From positions 1 through 12,263 of the forward strand of contig JBOGVU010000076.1 in assembly GCA_050692915.1 (NCBI GenBank): DNA of 12,263 nucleotides. Direction: 5' to 3'. The notes under the pieces are model-generated. The model searched no databases. It was not told the DNA's origin and was given only the letters and a program-made list of their open reading frames with translations. This document shows, in pieces, positions 6,201-12,263 of the stretch. A program made the position numbers and the translations under genes. Source of the stretch: CALAEC01 sp050692915. GTDB lineage: Bacteria; Actinomycetota; UBA4738; CALAEC01. The stretch's first letter is position 1. Each line of letters opens with the position of its first letter.

Positions 6201-7798
6201 GCAGCCCGCCCACGCCGGGTCGCCCGGAGGACCTCGAACGCGGCCAGCCGCCCGGGCGCGCCCATGATGCCGCCGCCGGGATGGGTGGCCGACCCGCACA
6301 GCCACAGCCCACGGATCGGCGTCCGGAACCGCCCCCACCCCGGGGCGGGCCGGTTCCAGAACAGCTGCTCCAGCGTGAGCTCGCCCTGGAAGATGTTGCC
6401 CTCGGTCAGGCCGATGACGTCCTCGATGTCCTTCGGCGTCAGGACCTGCCGGTGGAGGATCAGGTCCTTGATGTTCGGCGCGAACCGGGCGATGGCGTCC
6501 ACCACCGCGTCGCCGAACGCCTCCCGGCTCGCATCGTCCCAGCCGCCGTCCAGCTCGTACGGCGCGTACTGCACGAAGCAGCTGGCAACGTGCTTGCCGG
6601 GCGGGGCCATGGACGGGTCGACGATCGACAGGATCTCCAGGTCGATGAACGGCTCGCGGGAGAACCGCCCGTACTTCGCGTCGTCGTAGGCCCGCTCCAG
6701 GTAGTCGATGGTGGAGCCGATCCCGATGGAGCCCCGCAGGTGCTCGGTGGTCGCCGAGTTCGGCATGGCCGTGAACTCGGGGAGGCCGTCGAGGGCCAGG
6801 TTCACCTTCCCCGACGAGCCGCGGTACTTGAACCTGCGGACCTCGTCGACGAAGTCGTCGGGCAGCGAGCCGGGTTCGAGGAGCCCGAGGAACGTCCGCC
6901 TGGCGTCGGCGTTCGACAGGACGTGCCGGGTCCGGATCTCCTCGCCCGAACGGAGCACCACCCCGACGGCGCGATCGCCACGGGTCAGGACATGATCGAC
7001 CTCGGCCCCGGTCCGGATCTCCACCCCGTGGGACCTGGCCGCCGAGGCGATGGCCTCGGACACCGCCCCGGTCCCACCCCGCTGCACCCCCCACGCACCG
7101 AACGCGCCGTCGACCTCGCCCATGTAGTGGTGGAGCATCACGTAGGCCGTCCCGGGCGATCGGATCCCCAGGAACGTGCCGATGATCCCCCACGACGACA
7201 TCGTGCCGATCAGCGGGTCGGTCTCGAACCACTGGGACACGAAATCCACGGCGCTCATCGTCATCAGCTGAACGAAGGCCACGCGCTCGTCGGGCGGGAG
7301 CGCTCGGAATGAGCGCCACAGCGGCCGCAGCGGGAGCCACTGACGCGGGTCGAGACGCATCGGGTCGGGCGGGACCACCCCCATGATCGGTTTGATGAAC
7401 CGGACCATGTCCGACATCACCTGCCCGAACTCCTCGTACGCCTCCGCATCGCGCTTGGAGAACGTGCGGAGGTTGCGCATGGTCCGGCCGTGATCGCTGG
7501 TCATCCACAGGTAGCGACCGTCGTCGAGCGGGGCGAAGGTGCCGTCCAGCGGGAGGATCTCCAGGCCGTGCCGGGTGAGGTCGAGCTCGCGGATGATCTC
7601 CGGCCGGAGCAGCGAGACCACGTACGAGGCCACGCTGAACCGGAAGCCGGGGAACACCTCCTCGGTGACGGCGGCCCCGCCGAGGACGTGACGGCGCTCC
7701 AGCACCAGGACCCGCATGCCGGCCCGCCCCAGGTACGCCGCGGCCACCAGGCCGTTGTGGCCCCCGCCGATCACGACGGCGTCGTAGACCCTGGTCAT
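6197..7798 (-). CDS. FAD-dependent oxidoreductase, PYROXD2/phytoene dehydrogenase-like (paralog 2)
   Basis: This is the first gene of the minus-strand operon and is also exactly 533 aa. The N-terminus, YDAVVIGGGHNGLVAAAYL followed by LVLERRHVLGGAAVTEE and ASYVVSLLRP, matches the PYROXD2 branch of COG1233 closely. The C-terminal FAD motif is GLWLCGSATHPGGGIMGAPG (497-516). GGTGAVSEAIASAA and GVEIRTGAEVDHVL form the mid-protein redox-domain pattern of this family. The reaction is probably FAD-linked dehydrogenation or isomerisation of a small hydrophobic or amine substrate in the cytoplasm; the substrate is unknown. The ATG at 7798 is chosen because family members start a few residues before the Rossmann strand and no in-frame ATG, GTG or TTG lies in the short leader. 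SD is poor (AGAG), and the predicted transcript start is only about 6 nt upstream, so initiation may be near-leaderless. Its stop overlaps the next gene's start. It retains the ancestral-looking loop that is duplicated in paralog 1. Confidence 0.88.
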   Translation of the reverse strand: MTRVYDAVVIGGGHNGLVAAAYLGRAGMRVLVLERRHVLGGAAVTEEVFPGFRFSVASYVVSLLRPEIIRELDLTRHGLEILPLDGTFAPLDDGRYLWMTSDHGRTMRNLRTFSKRDAEAYEEFGQVMSDMVRFIKPIMGVVPPDPMRLDPRQWLPLRPLWRSFRALPPDERVAFVQLMTMSAVDFVSQWFETDPLIGTMSSWGIIGTFLGIRSPGTAYVMLHHYMGEVDGAFGAWGVQRGGTGAVSEAIASAARSHGVEIRTGAEVDHVLTRGDRAVGVVLRSGEEIRTRHVLSNADARRTFLGLLEPGSLPDDFVDEVRRFKYRGSSGKVNLALDGLPEFTAMPNSATTEHLRGSIGIGSTIDYLERAYDDAKYGRFSREPFIDLEILSIVDPSMAPPGKHVASCFVQYAPYELDGGWDDASREAFGDAVVDAIARFAPNIKDLILHRQVLTPKDIEDVIGLTEGNIFQGELTLEQLFWNRPAPGWGRFRTPIRGLWLCGSATHPGGGIMGAPGRLAAFEVLRATRRGRAA

Positions 7799-7810
7799 GC
7801 CGTGCTCTGC

Positions 7811-7840
7811 ATCATCCCGCGTGGTTGAACGGCGGGTCAA
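7811..7840 (-). promoter_or_regulatory. Promoter of the oxidoreductase operon: TTGACC-N18-GATGAT
   Basis: On the minus strand TTGACC (7840-7835) is followed after 18 bp by GATGAT (7816-7811), 4 of 6 to TATAAT. The start of transcription would be near 7804, only about 6 nt before the ATG. The TTTGACCC/CTTGACCC -35 context resembles that of the RTX promoter at 3839-3844. It is back to back with the + strand promoter, the two -35 elements being 23 bp apart. Confidence 0.5.
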
Positions 7841-7850
7841 GTCGGGATGA
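7812..7850. promoter_or_regulatory. 8-bp inverted repeat spanning the operon promoter (candidate operator)
   Basis: TCATCCCG (7812-7819) and CGGGATGA (7843-7850) are perfect inverted copies whose equivalent positions are 31 bp apart, about three helical turns. One arm overlaps the minus-strand -10 and the other lies just upstream of its -35. A smaller inverted pair, TTGA-N8-TCAA (7825-7840), lies inside. The arrangement suits a dimeric repressor or a DNA loop; no regulator gene is visible in the window. Confidence 0.45.
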
Positions 7851-7863
7851 GGCGTCGCCGGAT

Positions 7864-7892
7864 TTGATGCCGCAGGTGAGCGGGGGTAGACT
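7864..7892 (+). promoter_or_regulatory. Promoter of the gcvT-like gene: TTGATG-N17-TAGACT
   Basis: TTGATG (7864-7869) and TAGACT (7887-7892) are separated by an ideal 17 bp. The expected start of transcription, 6-7 nt after the -10, falls at 7899-7900, which is the A of an ATG. The transcript is therefore probably leaderless with respect to the small upstream ORF. Confidence 0.65.
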
Positions 7893-7899
7893 GCCGCCC

Positions 7900-7956
7900 A
7901 TGGCGGGCCGGCGCGCGACGGCTCGAGACTCGAGTTTGATGCGGGATTCAACATGA
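7900..7956 (+). CDS. 18-codon leader ORF (uORF) upstream of the gcvT-like gene
   Basis: ATG 7900 opens an 18-residue frame, MAGRRATARDSSLMRDST, ending at TGA 7954-7956. That stop overlaps the ATG of the downstream gene as ATGA. The uORF ATG coincides with the predicted transcription start, so it would be read from a leaderless mRNA, and the overlap would deliver ribosomes to the main start, which lacks a good SD. The peptide has no run of a single amino acid to suggest classic attenuation and shows no recognised domain. Whether it is translated is inference; a chance frame in a GC-rich leader is the alternative. Confidence 0.45.
   Translation: MAGRRATARDSSLMRDST
7922..7934. promoter_or_regulatory. 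13-bp palindrome CTCGAGACTCGAG in the gcvT-like leader
   Basis: CTCGAG-A-CTCGAG is a perfect odd palindrome lying within the uORF, about 22-34 nt downstream of the predicted transcription start and ending 18 nt before the main ATG. It could be an operator or a small RNA hairpin; there is no independent support. Confidence 0.25.
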
Positions 7957-9143
7957 CCGCGGGGAGCCCGTTCCACGCGCGAACCTCGGCCCTGAACCAG
8001 AAGCTGGCCTGGGAGGACTGGCAGGGCACCTTCGCGGCCTCGATGTTCGCCGACTTCCACGACATCGAGTACAACGCCATCCGCGAAGCCGTGGCTGCCA
8101 TCGACGTCTCCCCGCTGTTCAAGTACCTGGTGTCGGGGCCCGACGCCGTCCGGCTCGTCGATCGGATCATCACCCGCAACGCCACGAAGATCGCCGTCGG
8201 CCGGGTCGTGTACACGCCGTGGTGCGACGAGCGGGGGAAGGTCATCGACGACGGCACCATCAGCCGATTCGACGACACCACGTTCCGGTGGACCGCCGCC
8301 GAGCCGAACCTCCGGTGGCTGGAGATGAACGCGGTGGGCCTCGACGTCGCCGTCGAAGACGTCACCGACGAGCTCGCCGCGCTGGCGCTCCAGGGCCCGC
8401 ACGCCCGGAACGTGCTGGAGGCCGTCACCGGCGTGGATTGGTCCGACGTCCCCTACTTCGGACGCCGCCCCACCGCCATCGCCGGCATCGACGTCGACGT
8501 GACCAGGACCGGGTACACCGGCGACCTCGGGTACGAGCTGTGGATCCCCGCCGACCGGGCCGTCGAGGTGTGGGACGCGGTCTTCGAGGCCGGCGAGCCG
8601 TATGGGATCCGCCCCGTGGGGATGCGGGCCATGGACGTGGCTCGGGTCGAGGCCGGCCTGATCCTCATCGACGCCGAGTACACCGGCTCGCGGTGGGCCG
8701 TGTCGGCCGAGCAGGAGTACTCGCCGGGCGAGCTCGGCATGGACCGGCTGGTGAACCTGGACAAGGAGGCGTTCGTGGGGAAGCGCGCCCTCACCGCCGA
8801 GCGCGCGGCCGGCGGCCCCCGCCGGCGCCTGGTGGGGCTGAGCTACGACTGGGAGGGGATCGAGCGGGCCTTCGACGAGCACGGCCTGCCTCCGGCCCTG
8901 TCACCCGAGACGACCTCGGAGCGCACGCCCCTACGGCGAGGCGGGCGCCAGGTCGGCCGGGTCACGAGCCGGACGTGGTCCCCGATGCTGAAGCGGGTTG
9001 TCGCCCTAGCCTCGGTGGGCCGGGAGCACGCCGAGCCGGGCACCGCGCTGGAGGCGGAGTGGGACGTCGAGGGCCGCCGCCACCCCGTCGCCGCCACCGT
9101 GACCCCGCTCCCGTTCCTCGACCTCCCCCGCAAGCGCGCCTGA
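7953..9143 (+). CDS. GcvT-like folate-dependent aminomethyltransferase / demethylase
   Basis: This 396-aa protein is of the glycine-cleavage T-protein family. Residues about 5-280 form the folate-binding domain: SPFHARTSAL (5-14), HDIEYNAIREA (36-46), DVSPLFKY (51-58), YTPWCDERGKVIDDGTI (87-103, containing the Asp pair at the catalytic position of T-proteins), LALQGPHARNVL (144-155), RTGYTGDLGYELW (185-197) and GMRAMDVARVEAGL (223-236). Residues about 290-390 are the C-terminal beta-barrel. The family moves a C1 unit from an aminomethyl or methyl donor to tetrahydrofolate. No gcvH, gcvP or lpd lies nearby, so a specialised demethylase (N-methyl or other methylated compound) is more likely than the glycine cleavage system; the donor is unknown. 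It is divergent from the oxidoreductase operon and shares its control region. The start at ATG 7953 is the only in-frame start before the conserved N-terminus. SD is poor, fitting coupling to the uORF. Confidence 0.85.
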   Translation: MTAGSPFHARTSALNQKLAWEDWQGTFAASMFADFHDIEYNAIREAVAAIDVSPLFKYLVSGPDAVRLVDRIITRNATKIAVGRVVYTPWCDERGKVIDDGTISRFDDTTFRWTAAEPNLRWLEMNAVGLDVAVEDVTDELAALALQGPHARNVLEAVTGVDWSDVPYFGRRPTAIAGIDVDVTRTGYTGDLGYELWIPADRAVEVWDAVFEAGEPYGIRPVGMRAMDVARVEAGLILIDAEYTGSRWAVSAEQEYSPGELGMDRLVNLDKEAFVGKRALTAERAAGGPRRRLVGLSYDWEGIERAFDEHGLPPALSPETTSERTPLRRGGRQVGRVTSRTWSPMLKRVVALASVGREHAEPGTALEAEWDVEGRRHPVAATVTPLPFLDLPRKRA

Positions 9144-9156
9144 CGGCTCAGCCGTC
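9142..9156. terminator. Compact hairpin overlapping both convergent stop codons
   Basis: GACGGC-TCA-GCCGTC is a perfect 6-bp stem with a 3-nt loop. It includes part of the gcvT-like TGA (9141-9143), and its loop (9148-9150) is the TGA of the opposing gene. No U-run follows on either strand. It may act as a minimal bidirectional terminator or RNA 3'-end stabiliser in the 4-bp convergent gap. Confidence 0.4.
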
Positions 9157-10041
9157 CAGGAGAGCCAGCACCTCGCCGAGGTCGCGGATCGAGTGTTCGG
9201 TGATCGGGCTCACCACGAGGATGGCCTCGTCGGCGCCGGCCTCGGCCAGGTCCTTGAGCCCGGCGGCGATCCGCTCCATGGTCCCGGAAAGCGGCGGCGC
9301 GTCCCATCGGTCCGGCCGCTCATCGGCATCCGGGGCCACCAGCACGCAGGCGCTCCGCTCGACCTCGTCCGGCGGTCGGCCAACCTCTTCCGAGATCGCG
9401 CTCACCCTCGAGTTGAGCGCGGCGAACCCCTCCGGAGTGTTGCCGTAGAGGTCATACCAGGTGTTCCACACGTCCACGTGCGGCAGCGTGGCCCGCAGCA
9501 CTCGCTCGCCGGTGCTCCCCACCATGAGCGGCGGTCGCCGGGCCGGTGGAGGGAGCAGCACCACGTCCTCGACCGTGTGGAACCGACCGGCCACGGTCAC
9601 TCGCTCGCCCGAAACGAGCCTCCGGATGATCTCGAAGGACTCCTCGAACCGCGACGCCCGATGATCGAACGGCAGGCCGAACGCCCGGAACTCGGCCTCG
9701 TTCCAACCAGCCCCCAGGCCCAGCACCAGACGACCGCCGCCGAGCTCGTCCACCGTCGCGGCCATCTTCGCCAGGACGGCGGGCGGATGGAACGCGGTGC
9801 ACGCCACCAGGGGCCCGAGGCCGACCCGCTCGGTGACCGCGGCGAGCCCGGCCAGCATCGTCCACGTCTCCCAGGGGCCGCGCTCGGGCCTCCCGTCATC
9901 GCGGTACAGGAGGTGATCGCCGAGCCAGATCGAGTCGAAGCCGGCGGCCTCGGCGGCCCGGGCCATGGTCATGTACTCGGGCCACCGGACCTCCCGCTCC
10001 ACCTCCGGGAGTTGCACGCCGACGCGGAGGGGCCGGGGCAC
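9148..10041 (-). CDS. LLM-class (luciferase-like) flavin/F420-dependent oxidoreductase
   Basis: This 297-aa protein has the TIM-barrel luciferase-like monooxygenase pattern: LRVGVQLPEVE (5-15), ARAAEAAGFDSIWLGDHLLY (27-46), ERVGLGPLVACTAFHPPAVLAKMAATVDELGGGRLVLGLG-type strands (71-110), AGWNEAEFRAFGLPF (111-125), RFEESFEIIRRL (131-142) and PPLMVGSTGERVLR (170-183). Members use reduced F420 or FMN for hydride transfer or monooxygenation of small organic substrates. In actinomycetes the F420-linked type is common, which is my preferred reading, but cofactor choice cannot be decided from motifs alone. The start is GTG 10041, only 5 bp after the aminotransferase stop, behind AGGGA; no alternative in-frame start precedes the conserved first strand. 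It is the last gene of the acyl-CoA dehydrogenase-aminotransferase operon and is convergent with the gcvT-like gene (4-bp gap). Confidence 0.85.
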   Translation of the reverse strand: MPRPLRVGVQLPEVEREVRWPEYMTMARAAEAAGFDSIWLGDHLLYRDDGRPERGPWETWTMLAGLAAVTERVGLGPLVACTAFHPPAVLAKMAATVDELGGGRLVLGLGAGWNEAEFRAFGLPFDHRASRFEESFEIIRRLVSGERVTVAGRFHTVEDVVLLPPPARRPPLMVGSTGERVLRATLPHVDVWNTWYDLYGNTPEGFAALNSRVSAISEEVGRPPDEVERSACVLVAPDADERPDRWDAPPLSGTMERIAAGLKDLAEAGADEAILVVSPITEHSIRDLGEVLALLDG

Positions 10042-10046
10042 GGTCC

Positions 10047-11405
10047 CTAGCCCAGGACGTCGGACGCGAACGCGGCGAACGCCTCGGTGTGGGCGTCGAC
10101 GTCCGCCTCGGTCGTGGCCGGGGACATCAGGGCCATGTTGTGGAACGGCGTCATCAGGACCCCCCGGTTCAGCAGGTACAGGTGGACCAGAGCGTCGAGC
10201 TCTGCATCCTTCCGGGCCGCGGCCTGGCCCCCGTTGCCCGGCGGGTTGGGCTGGAACAGGTACTCGGCCCGGCACCCCAGCCGGGTCACGTGCCACGGCG
10301 CCCCGTGCTCGGCGATGACCCGCTCGACGCCCTCGGCGAACCGCTCGGCAAGCGGGATCATCCGCGTGTAGGCCTCCTCGGTCAGCACCCGCTCCAGCGT
10401 CACCCGCATCGCCGCCAGCGACAGCGCGTTCCCGGCCAGCGTTCCGCCGATCCCGCCGACGTCCTGGTAGTCGGCGCCGGTACGCGCGAACGTCCGGTCG
10501 GCCACCTCCTCGGTGACCCCGAAAGCGCCGCCCGGCACCCCGCTCCCGATCGGCTTGCCGATCGTCAGCACGTCCGGCTCCAGTCCGTGCGCGCCGGTAT
10601 ACCCACCGGGCCCGGCCGAGATCGTGTGGGTCTCGTCGATGATCAGGAGCGTGCCGGTCCGCCTGGTCGCCTCTCGGAGGGCGTCGTGGAAGCCGGGCTC
10701 CGGGAGAACGATGCCGATGTTCGTCAGGGCCGGCTCGGTGAGAACACACGCCACGTCCTCCGCCACCAGCGCCTCCTCCAACGCCTCGACGTCGTTGAAC
10801 TCGACCACCTTCGAGGTCACCGTGGGATCGATCGGCGGCCCCACGTTCCCCTCACGGGAGTGCGGCTTCCCCTCCGGGCTCAGCGTGATGAACGTCTCGT
10901 CCACGGTGCCGTGGTAGCAGTAGTTGAACACCAGGACCCTCGGTCGGCCGGTGATCTCCCGGGCGATCCGCACCGCGAACCGGTTCGCGTCGGTCGCGGT
11001 CAGCGTGAACTGCCACCGCACGACGCCGAACCGGCGGGTCAGCTCCTCCCCCACCCAGATGGCGTCCTCGGTGGGGAGCATCGAGGTGATCCCCTTCCCC
11101 ATCCGCTCCGCGATGGCCGCCACGGCCGCCGGCGGGGCGTGGCCGGTCATGGCGCCCGTGTCCCCCAGGCACAGGTCGACGTACGTGTGGCCATCGACGT
11201 CGCGGACCCGAGCGCCGAACGCCTCCGCCATGAACACCGGGAATCCGCCGGCCCACTCGAGCATCCACGTCATCGGCACCCCGCCGAGGAGCGAGCCTCG
11301 AGCTCGTTCGAAAAGCTCCCGCGACCGAGGATGCCGCCCAGCGAAGGCCGCCCGCTCCCGGTCCATCAGGTCGCGGACCCTGCCGGCTTCGATCACGACG
11401 GCCAT
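10047..11405 (-). CDS. Class III PLP aminotransferase, glutamate-1-semialdehyde aminomutase-like
   Basis: This 452-aa enzyme is a fold-type I, class III aminotransferase (COG0001-like). Visible landmarks are VRDVDGHTYVDLCLGDTGAMTGHAPPA-type N-terminal strands (67-93), CYHGTVDE (163-170), the pyridine-binding Asp in LLIIDETHT (D257) and the Schiff-base Lys in LTIGKPIGSGVPGGAFG (K284). GIGGTLAGNALSLAAM (318-333) is the phosphate/substrate loop. The usual NSGTEA loop that grips PLP phosphate is replaced by LTATDANRFAVRIARE (135-150), so it is not ordinary heme-pathway HemL; the context has no tetrapyrrole genes. It likely transfers an amino group in amine or amino-acid catabolism. The start ATG 11405 overlaps the acyl-CoA dehydrogenase stop by 13 nt. 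A GTG at 11396, which would make a GTGA overlap, is an alternative three codons later. SD is weak, which suggests coupling. Confidence 0.85.
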   Translation of the reverse strand: MAVVIEAGRVRDLMDRERAAFAGRHPRSRELFERARGSLLGGVPMTWMLEWAGGFPVFMAEAFGARVRDVDGHTYVDLCLGDTGAMTGHAPPAAVAAIAERMGKGITSMLPTEDAIWVGEELTRRFGVVRWQFTLTATDANRFAVRIAREITGRPRVLVFNYCYHGTVDETFITLSPEGKPHSREGNVGPPIDPTVTSKVVEFNDVEALEEALVAEDVACVLTEPALTNIGIVLPEPGFHDALREATRRTGTLLIIDETHTISAGPGGYTGAHGLEPDVLTIGKPIGSGVPGGAFGVTEEVADRTFARTGADYQDVGGIGGTLAGNALSLAAMRVTLERVLTEEAYTRMIPLAERFAEGVERVIAEHGAPWHVTRLGCRAEYLFQPNPPGNGGQAAARKDAELDALVHLYLLNRGVLMTPFHNMALMSPATTEADVDAHTEAFAAFASDVLG

Positions 11406-12263
11406 CCCACGAACGCGTCGAGCCCCCGCTTGGTGAGCTCGTTGAGGATGATGGCCCGCTGGATCTCCGACGTGCCCTCCCAGATCCGGTCCACCCGGAC
11501 CTCGCGCCACAGCCGCTCCACGGGGTTCTCCCGCATGTACCCCCGCCCGCCGTGGATCTGCACGGCGCGGTCGAGGACCCGCCCCGCTGTCTCCGAGCAC
11601 ACCAGCTTCGCCGCCGCGGCCAGCGCATGGAGGTCCGAGAGCGCCAGCTTCCCCCGGGCGGCCTGCCACGACACCCGGTACAGGAGCGACTTCGCCGAGG
11701 CCACCTCGGCGGCCATGTCGGCGAGCATGAACCCCACGCCCTGGTGCTCGGCGATCGGCCGGCCGAACGCCCGCCGCGCCCGGGCGAACGCCAGCGACAG
11801 GTCCAGCGCCCGGATCGAGGCGCCCACGGTCCGGGCCGCGATCATCAGGCGCTCCTCCACGAACCACTCCCGGGTCAGGTCGTTCCCGCCTCCCACGCGG
11901 CCGAGGACCTTGTCCTGGCCGACCCGCACGTCGTCGAGGGCGAAGATCGGATGCTCGAACACGAACCGGTGCGTGTACTTCGGCGTGCGCACGAGGCGCA
12001 CTCCCGGCAGGTCCTTGTCCACGAAGAACACGGTCGGGAGCGCTGGGTCGCCGTCCACGTGCGCGTGGACCAGAAGGAAGTCGGCCACGTCGCCCGTGGT
12101 GACGTGCCACTTCTCTCCGCGGAGGACGAACCCGCCGTCCTTCCGCGTCGCCGCCGTCTCGATCCGCGAGGGGTCGGACCCGGCGCCTTCCTCCGTGATG
12201 GCGTACGCGTCGCGGCGCTCACCCCGGCACGACGGGCGGAGGTACTCGTCCTTCTGTTCTTCC
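11393..12263 (-). CDS. Acyl-CoA dehydrogenase (5' end beyond the window)
   Basis: The visible 289 residues cover the middle and C-terminal domains. Reading from the window edge: AYAITEEGAGSDPSRIETAA (FAD and substrate contact segment), GFVLRGEKWHVTTGDVADF (middle beta-domain), VRLVRTPKYTHRFVFEHPIF and FALDDVRVG, then the C-terminal helices with YRVSWQAARG, ETAGRVLDRAVQIHGGRGYM and RIWEGTSEIQRAIILNEL. The Glu in WEGTSEIQ sits where medium/short-chain acyl-CoA dehydrogenases carry the catalytic base, so the enzyme should be active. It would make an alpha,beta-enoyl-CoA with electrons passing to ETF. Chain-length or branched-chain specificity cannot be read. The open frame runs off the 3' edge of the window; the GTG at 12088 is internal, not the start. 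It is the upstream partner of the aminotransferase, with a 13-nt overlap, so one mRNA is very likely. Confidence 0.9.
   Translation of the reverse strand, partial: EEQKDEYLRPSCRGERRDAYAITEEGAGSDPSRIETAATRKDGGFVLRGEKWHVTTGDVADFLLVHAHVDGDPALPTVFFVDKDLPGVRLVRTPKYTHRFVFEHPIFALDDVRVGQDKVLGRVGGGNDLTREWFVEERLMIAARTVGASIRALDLSLAFARARRAFGRPIAEHQGVGFMLADMAAEVASAKSLLYRVSWQAARGKLALSDLHALAAAAKLVCSETAGRVLDRAVQIHGGRGYMRENPVERLWREVRVDRIWEGTSEIQRAIILNELTKRGLDAFVGWPS

Noticed and set aside
4599..7508. Very long minus-strand open frame that could suggest a 969-aa fusion protein
   Set aside because: Only the part from ATG 6200 matches the flavoprotein family. The upstream part is low-complexity Arg/Pro/Gly sequence in another frame of paralog 2, as expected for GC-rich DNA.
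7893..7952. Glycine or SAM riboswitch upstream of the gcvT-like gene
   Set aside because: The leader is only about 53 nt and largely occupied by the uORF; too short for the known aptamers, and no matching conserved core was recognised.
7799..8428. N-terminal extension of paralog 2 across the divergent promoter into the gcvT-like gene
   Set aside because: It would read antisense through a well-supported gene and through both promoters; the dinucleotide-binding start is at ATG 7798.
9148..10749. Upstream extension of the LLM oxidoreductase frame into the aminotransferase
   Set aside because: Family sequence begins at LRVGVQLPE just after GTG 10041; the rest is an out-of-frame reading of the aminotransferase.
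10047..12110. Upstream extension of the aminotransferase frame through the acyl-CoA dehydrogenase
   Set aside because: The extension is an Arg/Gly/Ala-rich shadow of the dehydrogenase. Homology to aminotransferases begins after ATG 11405.
1..12263. CRISPR array, IS element, prophage, defence island or tRNA
   Set aside because: No spaced direct repeats, transposase or integrase motifs, terminal inverted repeats, or cloverleaf-like segments were seen; the only tandem repeats are short and inside coding genes.

Overview
The window is very GC-rich with strong G/C at third codon positions. It has GTG as well as ATG starts, -10 elements of the TAGACT/GACAAT kind, an apparently leaderless transcript and a luciferase-like (probably F420-type) oxidoreductase. 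Together these suggest a high-GC actinomycete-like bacterium (Actinomycetota), probably a free-living soil or water lineage. This is inference; no marker gene here fixes the lineage. No tRNA, rRNA, CRISPR array, IS element or phage gene was seen. Gene density is high and almost every base is accounted for.

Layout. (1) Bases 1-117 are the 3' end of a + strand gene, the ATP-grasp tail of an acetate/acyl-CoA ligase (ADP-forming type). (2) After a 220-bp gap comes a secreted ExeM/NucH-type extracellular nuclease (338-2704, +). It converges on, and overlaps by 4 nt, a secreted RTX-type calcium-binding repeat protein (2701-3789, -). That gene has its own recognisable promoter. (3) A minus-strand operon runs 7798 to 3865: two tandem PYROXD2/phytoene-dehydrogenase-like FAD oxidoreductases of exactly equal length (533 aa each, coupled by an ATGA overlap), then an RraA-like protein with the D-X20-R-D metal/substrate motif. 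(4) A compact divergent promoter region (about 7799-7952) separates this operon from a + strand stand-alone GcvT-like folate-dependent aminomethyltransferase (7953-9143). The plus promoter appears to make a leaderless transcript that begins at the ATG of an 18-codon upstream ORF, whose stop overlaps the gcvT-like start. (5) Converging on it from the right is a second minus-strand operon: acyl-CoA dehydrogenase (cut by the window edge), class III aminotransferase of the glutamate-1-semialdehyde aminomutase type, and a luciferase-like monooxygenase-family oxidoreductase. Junctions are tight (13-nt overlap, then 5-nt gap).

How they may work together. The two minus operons and the GcvT-like gene look like a catabolic island. 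An amine or methylated amine could be handled by the folate enzyme, the PLP aminotransferase and several flavin oxidoreductases. Carbon would then leave through the acyl-CoA dehydrogenase, RraA-like aldolase/decarboxylase and CoA-ligase type steps. The substrate cannot be read from the sequence and the pathway is a hypothesis. The nuclease/RTX pair is an unrelated secreted module. I see no clearly new defence or mobile system. The most interesting signals are the leaderless uORF, the inverted repeat across the operon promoter, and the equal-length tandem flavoprotein pair.
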